Source of the DNA: Cryptomeria japonica
Lineage: Eukaryota > Streptophyta > Pinopsida > Cupressales > Cupressaceae
Direction: 5' to 3'
DNA length: 64,000 bases
Assembly: GCF_030272615.1 (NCBI RefSeq)
Contig: NC_081406.1
Span: forward strand, 460,252,072 to 460,316,071
Shown: piece after piece, positions 45,651-57,619 of the stretch
Position numbering within the stretch: position 1 is the stretch's first letter
Layout of the letters: every line of letters starts with the position of its first letter
The notes under the pieces: model-generated
What the model saw: only the letters and a program-made list of their open reading frames with translations
Database searches by the model: none
What the model was told of the DNA's origin: nothing
Program-made: the position numbers and the translations under genes

Positions 45651-45931
45651 TTTAGGCTCAACAGTGGAGATCATGCAGGAATTTTCTATGATTCTTCTTC
45701 TGGTTTGCACTCCAGCATCCTTATCTCCAATAATTTATTCAAGATTGTTATTGAGTCTCACATACCTTGGAATAAGATTATCATTATCTTTGGGTTAATA
45801 TTCATTATCATCATCTTCTTCTGAGTCTACCTGTTCTAGTTGAACTAGTACATCAATATTTGCTTTACCAGTTTAAGGTTTCACAGGTTCTGGTTCCAAA
45901 AACAAAATGAAAGGGTCTTCATCCTTTTTCT

Positions 45932-46913
45932 CTACATTGGTTTCTCCTGAGACTTTAGGATACTCATCCACTCAAACATCAACAGTCTCAATGATTCTTT
46001 GTGTTCGGTTGTTAAAACACTTGTAGGCCTTACTTTTGGTGGAATAAACAAGAAATATACCTTCATCACTTTTAGCCTCAAACTTGCTAATATAGTCACC
46101 TCTCTTAATAAAATTTTTTCTACCAAATATCTTAAAATAATCAACATTAGGTGATCTACCATACCAATATTCATAAGGAGTCTTGTCCTTACCTCTTTTT
46201 ACCAAAATCTCATTCATAGTGTAGACAGTTGTGCTGACAGCTTCTCTCCAAAAAGTTTTCACTACACCTCCTTGTATCAACATCGTCCTAGCAGCTTCAA
46301 CAACTGACTGGTTGTTTCTTTCTGCAATAACATTTTGTTGTGGTGTCCTCGGTACAGAAAGCTGTTGTTTGATACCATTCTCTTGACAATATCTAGTGAA
46401 TTCCTAAGAAGTGAATTCTCTGCCTTGAGTTGTCCTTAGACACTTTATCTTCTTTCCACTCTCCTTTTTAGGTAAGGCCCTGAATGCCTTGAATTTACCA
46501 AATGCCTCTATTTTATCCTTCAAGAATGTGACCCACATCATCCTTGAGCAATCACCAGTGAAGATCATAAAATATCTATCACCTTGAATACTTTTAGTCC
46601 TTATTGGTCCACATAGGTCTACTGAAAAAGACTTGCTCTTGAAAGTTGAGGATGTCATCTTTCCTAATTAACATTCCTTAGATAGAGCATTAACTGGTTT
46701 GTCCAATTGAGGCAAACCTCTCATTGACTTTGACTTACTCACTTTAACAATGTTATCAAAATTCAAATGACAAAATCTCCTATGCCAAAGCCAACTTTCA
46801 TTTATTTTAGCAATTAAACAGTTGCTGACTTTAGGATTTAGGTGAAACAGGTTACCTTTAGTTTTCTTTCCGGTTGCAATCAGTTCACCTTTGCTATCAT
46901 AGATTTTGCACAT
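45932..46913 (-). pseudogene. Copia integrase region, minus strand
   Basis: WLWHRRFCHLNFDNIV (zinc region), then LCGPIRTKSIQGDRYFMIF, and the block LRTTQGREF, where the second catalytic Asp is Thr. The Glu block (VIAERNN) is present between the open pieces. The tail 46283-45972 contains TPYEYWYGRSPNVDYFKIFG and IFLVYSTKSKAYKCF, the usual C-terminal copia integrase text. Confidence 0.85.
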
Positions 46914-46991
46914 ACGATTTTTAAACTCTAATGGATATCCTCTGCCATTGAGTTGGGAAACATTGAACAGATTGTGCTTTAGACCTTCAAC

Positions 46992-47240
46992 CTAATAGAC
47001 ATCATCTACACTGCTCTTTCCATTAATAGAAATAGTTCCCTTACCTTTAATCATGCAGGGTGAGTCATTACCAAATCTTATAACTCCACCATCAAATTCC
47101 TTCAAAGAAAGAAATTTGTTCCGATCATCGGTCATATGATGTGAACAACCACTATCAATGATCCAATCATCAGAATTATCCATGCATGAAACTAAAGATT
47201 TCTGATCAAATAATTCTTTAATGGCTACAAACACAATGTC
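46992..47240 (-). pseudogene. Copia protease region, minus strand
   Basis: Contains DWIIDSGCSHHMTDDRNKF with an intact DSG active site (about 47146-47160), then the FGNDSPCMIKGKGTISINGK block. It is followed by a stop before VEGLKHNL-type text. Confidence 0.85.
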
Positions 47241-49242
47241 TTCATTAGCATCACCATCAGATTCCTCATTAGTGATACCACCATCAACTACAATAAGACA
47301 ATCTCTTTTTCCTTTTCCCTTGTACTTCTAGAACTTGTCTCGCTTGTGCTCATTATCACCATTGGGACAATTAGCATCTATGTGTCCAATCTTGTTGCAT
47401 GCAAAACATTTCAAAGGTAATTTACCTCTATATTTACCGGTTCCTCTGGGAAACTGCTTGGCCAACAAAGATTCAATCTAAAATAAATTATCTTCATCAT
47501 CGACTTCTTTCCTGGATCTAGATTCATAACTGTGACTGACATCTCTACTTTTTCTCATAGATGGGTTAGAAATAGAAGCTTTAAATGGTGATTCAAATTT
47601 CTGAACACTACCATCATAACCATTTAATCCAAAAGTAGTAAGTTTACCAATGATGGAATCAAGGGCTACCTTGGTTTTGTCAAAAGATTTCAACTCCTAA
47701 ATGGTTGCAACTTAGATAGCATATACTAGTAGCAGGGTTCTCAATACCTTACTACCTACTATGGCATCATCCATTTTACCAACAACACCCTTGATCTCAC
47801 CAACTATCTCTTTTATACTCTGACCATACTGTTGGATATTCTCACCTTCTGCCATCCATATGTCATCAAAATTCCCTCTTAGACTCCTTCATTGGCAATC
47901 TTCACATGTTCATTATCGCTATAAATCTCTTCAAGTTTCTTCCGTACCTCACGTGTAGTCTCCAGACCATGAACTGTTAGGACCCAAAGGCAACTAAGAG
48001 GGGGGGGTGTGAATCAGTTGTCTATTAATTTCAACCCAAATATAACTTAACCAAACTTAATGCTGGTAGATAGTTTAGCAGTTAATAATAGTACCGGTAA
48101 AGTTTACTTCATGAAACAGAAAGACAAATAACATACATAACACATAACATAGTTATTTGTACATGGAAACCCTATAAGGGGAAAAACCACGGTGGGAAAC
48201 CTTACCCACAATCAGATGATACTACTGCAGATAGTATGTGTGTACAAATGGGGTCTGCACATGCAGAAAGGTCAATTGCCTAGATCTCATTGCTCAACCA
48301 CAAAATGGGAGTCACACTGACTACAATTGGATGGTTAAATCCAATGATAATGTACTGCTCAAAATAACATCTTCATATGCTAGATTCAGTACCAGTTAAG
48401 CTTTGTTTATCTTCCTCATATCTTCCTTAAATCTTCAAATGATGTCTGCATGTATAGCTCTGGTTATATTCACATCTATCTTATTAAAATCCTTTTCCTT
48501 ACTCCTCTACATAATCTCACAACTGAGATCTTACATATATACCAAAACCTAAGACTAGATGTGTAGGTCGACTCACTAAGATATTACAATAAAATCAATT
48601 ACAAATGAATCAATATGCGATGCATCATGTCAGCTCAATACATTTACAATAGTAACAAAACATCTCCATAATGTGTCATGCTGATCTGGAATAGATAATG
48701 TTTTTCGGTCCATAACCTAGACCTATTTGCCGGTAACAACAAATATGTAAACTCGATTGTACCAATAATCAAATCACCAAAACCAAGTGTCCAAACAATG
48801 TCTTTGACATAACCAAGTAATCTCCAAATGATAACAGATCATCCTTAGTGCCGGTAAACAATATAACTTGTAGGTTAACCAGATACCGGTGACTGTGCAT
48901 AAGTCACTGAACATGCTAGTGAACATAACCAAAGATCTCCACAAGGATAAGTGTTGAAAAGTGTTGACATCAATGACAAAACCAATGCAACACATCCATA
49001 ATACCAACATGAACATCAACATATTCAGTATCAGATAAAGAACTGATAATAGCCTCTAGTGCTTGATTGTTTTCTTGTTGCTCTTTCTTTTGATCATCAT
49101 TCATAATTCTAGTAGGTGCAACATATTGAGTATCAATATGTTCCTAGTATTGATTTCCAAGACACTTGATATAAATTTTCATTCTATCACTCCATATCCT
49201 ATACTTCTCTCTATTAAACTTTAGACCTTCCTTCTTCATCAT
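47241..49242 (-). pseudogene. Copia gag, minus strand, split by a solo LTR
   Basis: Starts with two Met codons at 49242 (MMKKEGLKFNREKYRIW), as in the sister element. The first part runs to SSLSDTEYVDV at about 49010, where a solo LTR (47975-49009) is inserted. After the LTR it resumes with KKLEEIYSDNEHVKIANEG and GENIQQYG. 47693-47478 carries KTKVALDSIIGKLTTFGLNG. The zinc knuckle CFACNKIGHIDANC (47367-47408) has all four ligands. Several stops are present. Confidence 0.85.
47975..49009 (-). repeat. Solo LTR nested in the copia gag, target duplication TGAAC
   Basis: Minus-strand start TGTTGGTATTATGG at 49009, end GGTCCTAACA at 47975. The five bases on each side are TGAAC (47970-47974 and 49010-49014). 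It contains a variant of the shared copia LTR block at about 48162-48190 and many CCGGT phrases. It has no internal region, so a full element inserted here and was reduced by LTR-LTR recombination. Confidence 0.92.
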
Positions 49243-49302
49243 TATTTACAAGATCTTTACCTCAAGTTGTTAGGATTAGACCTTAGAGGACCTAAGAACC
49301 TG

Positions 49303-49314
49303 GCTCTTATACCA
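49303..49314 (-). promoter_or_regulatory. Primer binding site of the minus-strand copia
   Basis: The complement reads TGGTATAAGAGC, one change from the initiator tRNA-Met primer site, two bases inside the 5' LTR end. Confidence 0.8.
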
Positions 49315-49316
49315 AT

Positions 49317-50668
49317 TGATGGTATTATGAAAGAACAAGGATCTGGTCAACTAATGAGGTGGGGGGGGTGAATTAGTAGATAGAAAAACTGATAAAACTT
49401 CATGAATCTCAAAATCAATCTCTCAAAGTAAACTTAGAACTATCAATGCAATATCTCTATCAAGATAAAAACTGTCAAACTAAACTGGTTGACTGTTACA
49501 ACAGATAACAATAATCAACTTGAAACTTATAACCATTCAAATACTTTTACTGACATAAGTAAAACTTCATTTCATATTGTTGTCGGTTATCATGACTTAT
49601 CAAAGTGGAATAAGTAGTTAAGAAAATCAACCATAGAAACATAACCACAAAAACATTCACCACTTGACACAATTTTTTTGACGTGGAAACCCAAATGGGA
49701 AAAACCATGGTGAGATGGAACTCACAAGAACTTTTGAACTCTTTTGAAGTTTGCCTTGTTATGAGCCAAGCTTGTTAAAGCTTTACAAAAGGTCCTGTTA
49801 AGAATTGATCCTGCTAGGAACCACTCGGTTAAGGGATTGGCTATAATGCCTTGTTAGAAGAAATACCTTGTAAGGAGTAACCTTTGTAAAGGATTTAGAA
49901 TCCAAGATAATGGATCACCTTGTTATAGGATTTGAATAACACCAAGCTTGTTAGAGCTTACCCGGTTAGGGGATTTAACTGCTATAATTTTTAGAAAATA
50001 ATAGGAGTTTTCTGATCTGTTTGAATAAATCTTCACTTGCTTGTTCAAATCCTTTTCATGCTACTATCTTCCTTTACTCAAACTACAGATACATCATCCA
50101 GTTTGACAACCACACATTCAATTCAACTTTGCCAACACACTCAAACTAAACAAATCATTGACCTTATAAACAAATCAACTAGGTCGGTAATAGAACAAAA
50201 ACTTAATCTCTACACAGCATTCAAGAAAGCCTCGATTGCTCCTTGATCACCGCTTCATCGATCTCAGTAACTCATCACCTACTTTGCATTATATGCAATA
50301 TACTTGTTCATTCCCAATACAAAAAAAATATTACCTCAACATGCCAAAATCACTTTGAAACTGTCTTCATACAATATGCATATGTGTCATAATCATCACC
50401 ACTCGTCATCAAGTCATAAACCAACATAGCCAATTCACCAAACTTAATTGGTTAGGGTTTATCAAAACAACAAGTAGGGTTTACTGGTTCAACCCTCCAA
50501 TACTTAGCAATACCAATTCACTCCACAAACTTTCCTACCAGTTACAGTTCCTTCACTTAGCTCTTCCTACCGGTTACAAAACATCATTACAATAATAACA
50601 TTACCGATTAATTGATATCAATGACAACATAACATATCATTAATGCAATCTTCATACAAATGCCAACA
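49317..50668 (-). repeat. 5' LTR of the minus-strand copia
   Basis: 1352 bases, from TGTTGGCATTTG at 50668 to TACCATCA at 49317 on the minus strand. It is 47 bases shorter than its partner, largely through a 57-base deletion near 50207 with AAT/CTC microhomology. Shared copia block at 49684-49710. Confidence 0.9.
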
Positions 50669-50673
50669 TTGAC

Positions 50674-51158
50674 TATGGAGAAAATAATGACCATAATAAT
50701 TGTGGTTTAGGATCTCGTTGTAAAATGAAATAAATAAAGGTACATGAGGAGGTGAAATTTTATGAATAATAGTCATAAATGGTTTTTTGTAGAAGTATGG
50801 GAAAAAGGAACAAACATGCAAGTTGTATCCATAGGATCTATATCCATAAGTGTATACATCACATAATTAGTTGTATGTTTGAATACCTATTAGTGTTCAA
50901 TATTTTTTAGATTGTGCATCCAATGAAATACTGTTAGCATATCTTTTTCAATTTCATTCTAGTGGAGCAACCTAACAATTTCCCTCATGATTCATACAAT
51001 TCATATGAATTATATTATATTATCAATGAGACTAACAATTTTATGCTTCAATACCACACAAGTGTATGTATGGTGTAAATTAACTCTACGAAATTTGTAG
51101 AGGGATTATTCATTATAACAATCAAATAATCCTTAAGAGCAATCCACTACATTAATAG
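50674..51158. other. No gene seen; continuation of the copia target DNA
   Basis: Sequence to the right of the TTGAC duplication, once contiguous with the DNA left of 42363. Nothing recognisable. Confidence 0.35.
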
Positions 51159-51913
51159 TGTAGACACTTAAAATTGTCCTATTTAATTAAATAATTTTTT
51201 ATTTATTTAACGAATTCATTAATCCTCTTCTAAGCCTTTCCTCGTTTAAATAAATACTTTTATTTATTTAAAGTTTCCTTTTCCTAAATTAAATAAATAC
51301 TTATTTATTTAATTGATCCCATTTCGTCTACTAATTAAATAAATCTTTATTTATTTAATTAATTCATTAGCCTTTTCTATCCATGACACATGTCATTCAT
51401 CTCTTAATTCCTACACTATCTACCCCCTTTATCATTTTATTATTTCCTCTACCTACCCTCTAATCCTAGCCGACCTTTTATATTTACACCTCTTAATCGT
51501 ATCCCTCCATTTGTTACAGTGTCTTCTATATAAGAGGATGCTTCTTTCATTATGAACCCTAATCATTCAAATCAGCTAATGAGCATTCTAATCAATCTTA
51601 TGCAATCAAGCCTTTTTTCGATCAAACTATCAACCACATTTTCATTTTTTGTTGAGCTCTTGTGCATACATAAAATCTGAGAGCAAATATATCAAGCAAG
51701 ATCAATGGAGATAAGAAGAATGAAGATTCAAACCCTAGTTGTCATGTGATGGTATAATCTTTTTGATTTTGTTGATTTGCATTGTCTTAAGTAATCTTCA
51801 TATGTTATGGTGGATCTTTGTTGTTGTTAGGCTAGGGTTTTGTGGTTGAATTCATTTAGTCTTTCAATATTGTTGTTCCATTATCCATTTTTCACCATAC
51901 ACATTTTTGCACA
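51159..51913 (+). repeat. 5' LTR of the plus-strand Ty3/gypsy element
   Basis: Starts TGTAGACACTTAAAATTG and ends TTTTTGCACA, followed by the internal 'cccagtgggactc'. It is similar along its whole length to the complement of 60517-61375, including the AT-rich start, the TATA region, 'aaccctaatcat' and 'tttttcaccatacaca' close to the end. Confidence 0.8.
51527..51534 (+). promoter_or_regulatory. TATA box of the gypsy LTR
   Basis: TATATAAG within 'cttctatataagaggatgct', about 370 bases into the LTR. The inverted relative has the same context at 60891-60899. It would set the start of the element's transcript. Confidence 0.6.
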
Positions 51914-54220
51914 CCCAGTGGGACTCTTGTCCCTTTTGCATTTAACATCTTTTGTTGCAGATTTTGTGTTTTTGAACTTCCAGATCTGACATTTTCTGAT
52001 GACATTTCAACTTTTTGCGTCTGCACCCTCTGAAATCATGTTTTTGTTTTTCTATCGCGTCTACACATTCCAAAATCCCGTATGTGTTCCCGACAACATT
52101 TTTAGTTTCCAGATCGCAGGTTTTCATTTTAGTCGCATCTATGCGTCTTTAGGGGCATCTGTGAGTTTAAATCACATCCACACATTCCAAAATCGTGTTT
52201 GTATTCTTGAAAACATTTTTATTTTCCAGATTGCAGTTTTTCATTTCATTCGGGTTTATGCAGTATTCAAGGGAGTCTATGAGTTTAAATCAAGTTTGTG
52301 ATTGGTTTAATAGCGCTTGCATTCTCTGCATTTTTTTTTGTGTTTTGCATTTTTCAGTTCCTCACGTAGGGTTTCTATTTCATCATTTGGTCTTGCATTT
52401 AGGGTTTTAGATTTGGTTCATTTCAGCTAATATCTTGTGATCCAACTAATGAAGTGGTGCAATTTGTTTTTGGAAGCAAATCATGAATCAAAGGCCCCTA
52501 TTTTTTACAAAGTATTTTGGGATTTTTTAAAAATAACCTAACTTGTTTGCTTGCAAGAAGGGGTAATTATTTGAAACAACCCAAATTACTAACAAATATT
52601 TGTTGCGGGGCCTTGGCATGGGTTTGATTTTGATTTTCATTGTATGCTTTGTTTTCATAGATTAGCAGACACTTCAATTGGTGCACTAAAATTGAACCAA
52701 TGTCTTTTGTGTCTTGAGCAATAGGCTCTTTGTGTTTAATCTTTATCTACCTCGCCACATGGTCACTAGGACTACTAGTGAGGAGGGAATGACCCAAGTG
52801 GTAGCGAGGCAATACCCCCTCTTCCGAACCACTATAAAGAGTTGTATCCATGGTGAAATCCATGGGTAACATGTGTTGATTAGTCCACACCGATACTATG
52901 TCTCCCCATAAACCCGTTTGATCAAATTTATTTGATCAATAGTAGGGCATAACCCCTATAGGCTAGGAGCCTTCTGTAATTATAGAGTTGAAAGTGTCAC
53001 ATGTATAGCCACACAAGCGGATTCCCTTACTGACACCTTTTTCTTTTAGAAAGCTAAAATCCTTCTAGTTGCTGGGATAGGAGGTCAGACCTCTAGAGCA
53101 GCCCACAAACATACGGTTCTTAGTAGAGGTACAAAGTTCGCCATGAGGAGTTTTCATGGGGACTAATTCTTGGCTACCCCAGAGAAGTGAGTGTCGAGGG
53201 TGGAGCTAGTGGGGTCAAGCACCTAAGTATCCTCTTTAAATAGCATATCCTCGGGGGAAACCCAATGCGGGATCAACAACTATTTTCCTGGCCAACCATA
53301 AGAATTGTGCTTGTCTTCTTTTAAACATTCAAACATTCAAGGCCAAACATCAAAATATTGTGTCTTTTGTCTCTTCAAGTGTATGCAAAACATTTTTACA
53401 TCAAACAACACACTTTATTTTGAGTCATTTTGAGTCTAAACACTTGCAAACATAGAGTCCTCATCAACATTGTGTCCTCTTGTCATGAAAAAATGGTCAA
53501 AGATTCAGATTTGGTCACAACAACAACTTAACAAATTGGAAAAATTGCAATCGGGCTTTATAAACGTGTCTGTGTCTGATAGAAATACATATGTGTACTT
53601 TAACCGCACCTGTGTAGGACAGCAACATGTTTGTGTCATCATGCAAACTGTATATTCACAAGATTCTCATAATCGTGCTTGTACAATATCTAGTCAAGTT
53701 TGTCTTTAATAACCGTGTGTGTGAAGGATGCATGCACACCTGTGTTCAATATTAGGAAAACTTACAATCCAATGAACAAGAGCAATCAGTTTCAGAATTC
53801 TTGAGATTCCTAGGTTATTTCTCCAGGTTTTCATCTACCATTCAACTTATTTTTGGGTCTCACAGAGTTCATCATTGCTTTACACCTTGAATTACATTCA
53901 CATTTTTCTAAACTCACTTGCTTATCCCCATCTTACTTTTTCAACACAATACATACAACAACATTTTGCTAAGTGGTCCCTCATATTGGTCTATCAACTT
54001 TGGGTCTCATTTGGTCTTACATGGAGTCAAGGTCAACTTACTTCATCAAGAGATCTATCATCTCTTTGGAATTCACACCTAATCTACTACATACATACTT
54101 GGTCTTACACTTTGACATAGCAAATACACCTCAGATTCATTTACATTCCATCCAACTCTTGGCCTTCCATACTATTTCAATTTCCATCTAGTCTCACACA
54201 TCTTGGTCAAGACCTAGTTC
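51914..54220 (+). other. Long untranslated leader of the plus-strand gypsy
   Basis: No domain is readable in 2.3 kb between LTR and gag. It holds a diverged tandem repeat of period 117 (52060-52296, phrase 'acacattccaaaatc' at 52063 and 52180) and a GC-richer middle part (52740-53290) with phrases such as 'cgccatgaggagttttcatg'. ORFs such as 51999-52301 and 53875-54120 are taken as chance. Confidence 0.5.
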
Positions 54221-55783
54221 ATGGTTGAAACCCGTTCCCAAAAATCTAGAATGGAAGCTAAAGAGGCTCAAGACTCTGCAAATATGAGTGGCTATGAGTA
54301 CGACAATCATATCTTTTTCAATTTTGACCATACCACATTACCTGACATGGACATCTATAGAAACATTTAGAATATTGAGAACATGGATAATACAAACAAT
54401 CATGATGCACAAGATGACAATATGGATAAAAATTTAGTACACTCAGCAGAGGTGGAAGATGCAATCATGGATCCTCATTTCAACAAGATGATACAAGAAA
54501 TCATGAGAAGACAGATAATATTTCCTACAAGTGATGGCACAAAGTGGAGCTAAGATACCTCATGATTTTGGCATGTCCCAAAAAATAGAAAATTGACCTG
54601 CTCAAGAAAATTAAGTCAACATGGATCAGAGGAGACCTAATAGTCGAGGTAATAGAATATCATGTCTCGTGCCTAAGTCACCATCATCCTTATGTTAAAA
54701 ATATGAGATTTCAAATACACATGGTCAAGCTTATGATACTTAAGAAAGAACATCTCATGAACAATTCTGTCTACGCAGACCCTTATGGAAATCTTATGTG
54801 GATAAATACATCCAACCACACACCAATACTAAGGACCAAACACAAAGAACTTGGATACCCAGAGGAATGCTCAAAATTTGGATACAAGAAAACCCCATGT
54901 CAAATTTGGGGGCAATACACAAGAGAAAAATCATGATATGCCTTATGACCCTATATTGGGTGGTCCCTACATTTATTATCATTATAGACCCCCTCCATAT
55001 GAACATGTTTACGATCAATACCATCCATACATGCATTATCCTCCTTCTCCACCCAGTGGATCAGACATGGGATATGGTCCAAGAATTCAGACTCCACCCA
55101 AAAAAAATTTGGAACAATAGATCAAGGACTTACAAAAGAAGATGGAGGACATCAATATACCTAAACCAACTTACACAATGAGAGATATATGTCCTTATCC
55201 ATTTGATACAAAAATTCCAATGCTTCCATTTCCTACACACTTTGTAACACCAAACTTTGAAAATTACAGAGGCAAAGGGGACCCTAAGGCACATATAAGA
55301 CATTTTTTCACAACTTGCATTGAGGTAGCAGTAGAAGAAACATACTTGATGAGATTGTTTCCACAAAGCTTAGGTGAACAATCTATGGAATGGTTCTCCC
55401 AACTTCCACCTAGAATTAAGTCATGGGGTGACTTAGCAGAGGCATTTATCCAACATTTCTCATATAACATAGAGACAGATATATCAGTTGCCACTTTCTG
55501 TAATACCAAACACAAAGTTGGGGAGTCCTTTTCATCATTCTTACAAAGATGGAGGAATTTAGCCAGCAAATGCTCTTGTGAAATTCCACAAAAACAATTG
55601 GTAGAGATGTTTACACAAAATATCAATAGAGAAAGTGGTTATGACTTGAGGAAAGCTTGTTTGTGCACTTTTAAGGAAGTCGTTGAGAGAGGCTTAGCAA
55701 CTAAGAAGGTCTTAATTGAGAAAGGTATCATCAAGATATTTTTTAAAAATAAAGAAGATTTTAAAGGAAAATACAAGCCATGA
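54221..55783 (+). pseudogene. Ty3/gypsy gag, N-terminal and core part
   Basis: The probable start is ATG at 54221 (MVETRSQKSRMEAKEAQDSA). Stops and two compensating frameshifts occur between 54370 and 54850. From 54851 the frame reads DTQRNAQNLDTRKPHVKFGG then YHYRPPPYEHVYDQY and PPSGSDMGYGP. The Retrotrans_gag core is at 55142-55783 and contains TYTMRDICPYPFDTKIPMLP, ENYRGKGDPKAHIRHF, TYLMRLFPQSLGEQSMEWFS and SWGDLAEAFIQHFSYNI. A TGA at 55781 ends the core. It forms the particle of a gypsy element. Confidence 0.85.
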
Positions 55784-56599
55784 TTTTGGAACAAGAAAAA
55801 GAACACAGTAAATGATGGCATTGTTGATGCTAACACGGTGAGACCAAAAACCACTCTTTTAGGACCAAGTTCTTCTACAAACAACCAAGTAAATACACAA
55901 GGAACTTCAAAATCATGAAGGAAATATACCCCATTGGGAGAACCACTTGAGTCAGCTTTTGGGAATCTAGTAGCAAACAAGCTAATAAAAATTCTAGACA
56001 ATCCTCTATATGAACCAAAATTCAAACCAAATTGGTGGAATGACAATGATTACTGCGAATATCACAAGAGAAAGGGACATAAAATAGGAAATTGCCATCG
56101 CTTGAAGAAAATTATAAAGGATCTTATTGATAGAGGTGACATTGAGATTAATGGACATACATCCAATCAAGAACATGAAATGTTTAAGGAACCATTCCCT
56201 AAACATGACAAGGGAAAAGCCAAAGCCACAGATAATCAAGCCAACTATACCAAATTGTCCTATGACTATGATTCAACTATTAACTACATTTCAATGGACA
56301 ACCATGTTTCTACTATTATCGTAAAGGACAAAACACCTAGAAGTTCTACCCAAAGAACCAAAGTTGTCCTAAAAGGAATTGTACCTTCTTCTGAATCCAC
56401 CTTTGAATGTAATGTCACAACTCGTCGAGGTAAGGTCACCCTGCAAGGTGCTCTAGCTAAAACCACCACTTCATCTTCAGCCAAACTTAAGTACAACCTA
56501 GTAGAACAGTTTGGGAAGACACCCGCGCTTATCTCAATCCTTGAACTATTACGTAGCTCTCCTTTGCATAAAGCCATACTTGACAAAGTCCTAAGATAA
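55784..56599 (+). pseudogene. Gypsy gag C-terminal part with Cys/His knuckle
   Basis: Same frame as the core after the stop. GEPLESAFGNLVANKLIKIL is followed by WWNDNDYCEYHKRKGHKIGN then C: a CX2HX4HX4C knuckle with His in place of the second Cys, a pattern I know from other plant gypsy gags. LKKIIKDLIDRGDIEI comes next, then a linker to ILDKVLR and TAA at 56597. The minus-strand gypsy has the same order on either side of its copia insertion. Confidence 0.8.
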
Positions 56600-57619
56600 A
56601 CTTATGTACCCACTGATCTGAACATGAACCAGTTTCAAGCCATGATGGGATACCTTTTCATTCCACATACCCTCACATTTATAGAATCCAATGAGGCATC
56701 TATAACCTAGCCTCTTAATGCACCTCTACATATTGAAGCCTTTATCTATAAAAAATGCATCAAACGAGTCCTGATAGATAGGGGATCTGGACTCAATATA
56801 TATACTTTGAACACAATAACACAATTGGAATACTCGGATAAAGTTGTGAATGCTACAAACTAAATTACCATCAAGGCATATGATGATGAAGAGCATTCAT
56901 CTAAAGGCATAGTCACTTTATCTCTCAGAGTTGGGCCAGTAACTAAGGATGTGGTTTTTCAAGTCCTTGATCTAGATCTCACATACAATACAATCTTGGG
57001 ACGCCCATGGATTCACAAAATGAGAGTTGTTCCCTCAACATATTATTAATGTATCAAATTCCCATACAATGGAGTTGAAGTGATCATCAAAGGCGGCCTG
57101 AATATGTTCATATATTGCAACAACCTGCAAAACTTGCGACATAGATCAGAAATAACAATACCAGTCAATCGAGAGGCTATTCCTTCATCAACATATGTGG
57201 ATCCAAAATCCTTGATAGCTTCAACATCCAAACAAACAAAGCTCAAAGAAAAGTTCAAGATTAAAGATGTGGGATGTGGTGAGTATATCTTTCATGTTGA
57301 TCAACTCCCATTGTTTCCTAAGGTATTTGGTCGACATGAAAAACCTATAAACAATTTGCAATGCCAAGGAATTGGGTGTGAGCCACCTAGCATTGTGACT
57401 ACTAAGTCTGAATGCAAATCTCCTCTAGTGGTGCAAGAAGCTCTTGATATCAATAGTCCTAAGAGTGGTTCCAATGAGGAATCTATTGAGTGTATCATCA
57501 TCCCTCTTGATAACTCACATAGCTTTACCATTTCATCTATTCATTCCATTTCCACTTATCTCCCAGTGTTGGATCAACAACAATCAGAAAAGCCCATACT
57601 CATTGGGGATCAAAAATGA
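56600..57619 (+). pseudogene. Gypsy protease with altered active site, and pol start
   Basis: In the gag frame: RVLIDRGSGLNIYTLN, where the minus-strand relative has FIDGGAGLNI, so the Gly after the catalytic Asp is Arg. Then ITIKAYDDEEHSSKGIVTLS and ILGRPWIHKMRVVPSTYY. 57080-57619 is open and reads on through FKIKDVGCGEYIFHVDQLPL and acidic, Ser-rich text to ILIGDQK. No reverse transcriptase follows. Confidence 0.75.

Larger units (their letters stand above)
42368..50668 (-). mobile_element. Complete but degenerate Ty1/copia element, target duplication TTGAC
   Basis: Both LTRs, primer site, gag, protease, integrase, reverse transcriptase, RNase H and polypurine tract are present on the minus strand. 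TTGAC flanks the element on both sides (42363-42367 and 50669-50673), which fixes its ends exactly. Its total length, 8.3 kb, includes a 1.04 kb solo LTR nested in gag. Stops and at least two frameshifts break the polyprotein. Motifs and the C-terminal PLHEVN show it is a relative of the copia at 2926-10120. Confidence 0.95.

Noticed and set aside
45589-45798. Plus-strand ORF in the minus-strand copia
   Set aside because: Antisense to the integrase-reverse transcriptase linker; no similarity.
55264-56586. Minus-strand ORFs opposite gypsy gag
   Set aside because: Shadows of the plus-strand gag frame, which shows the conserved motifs.
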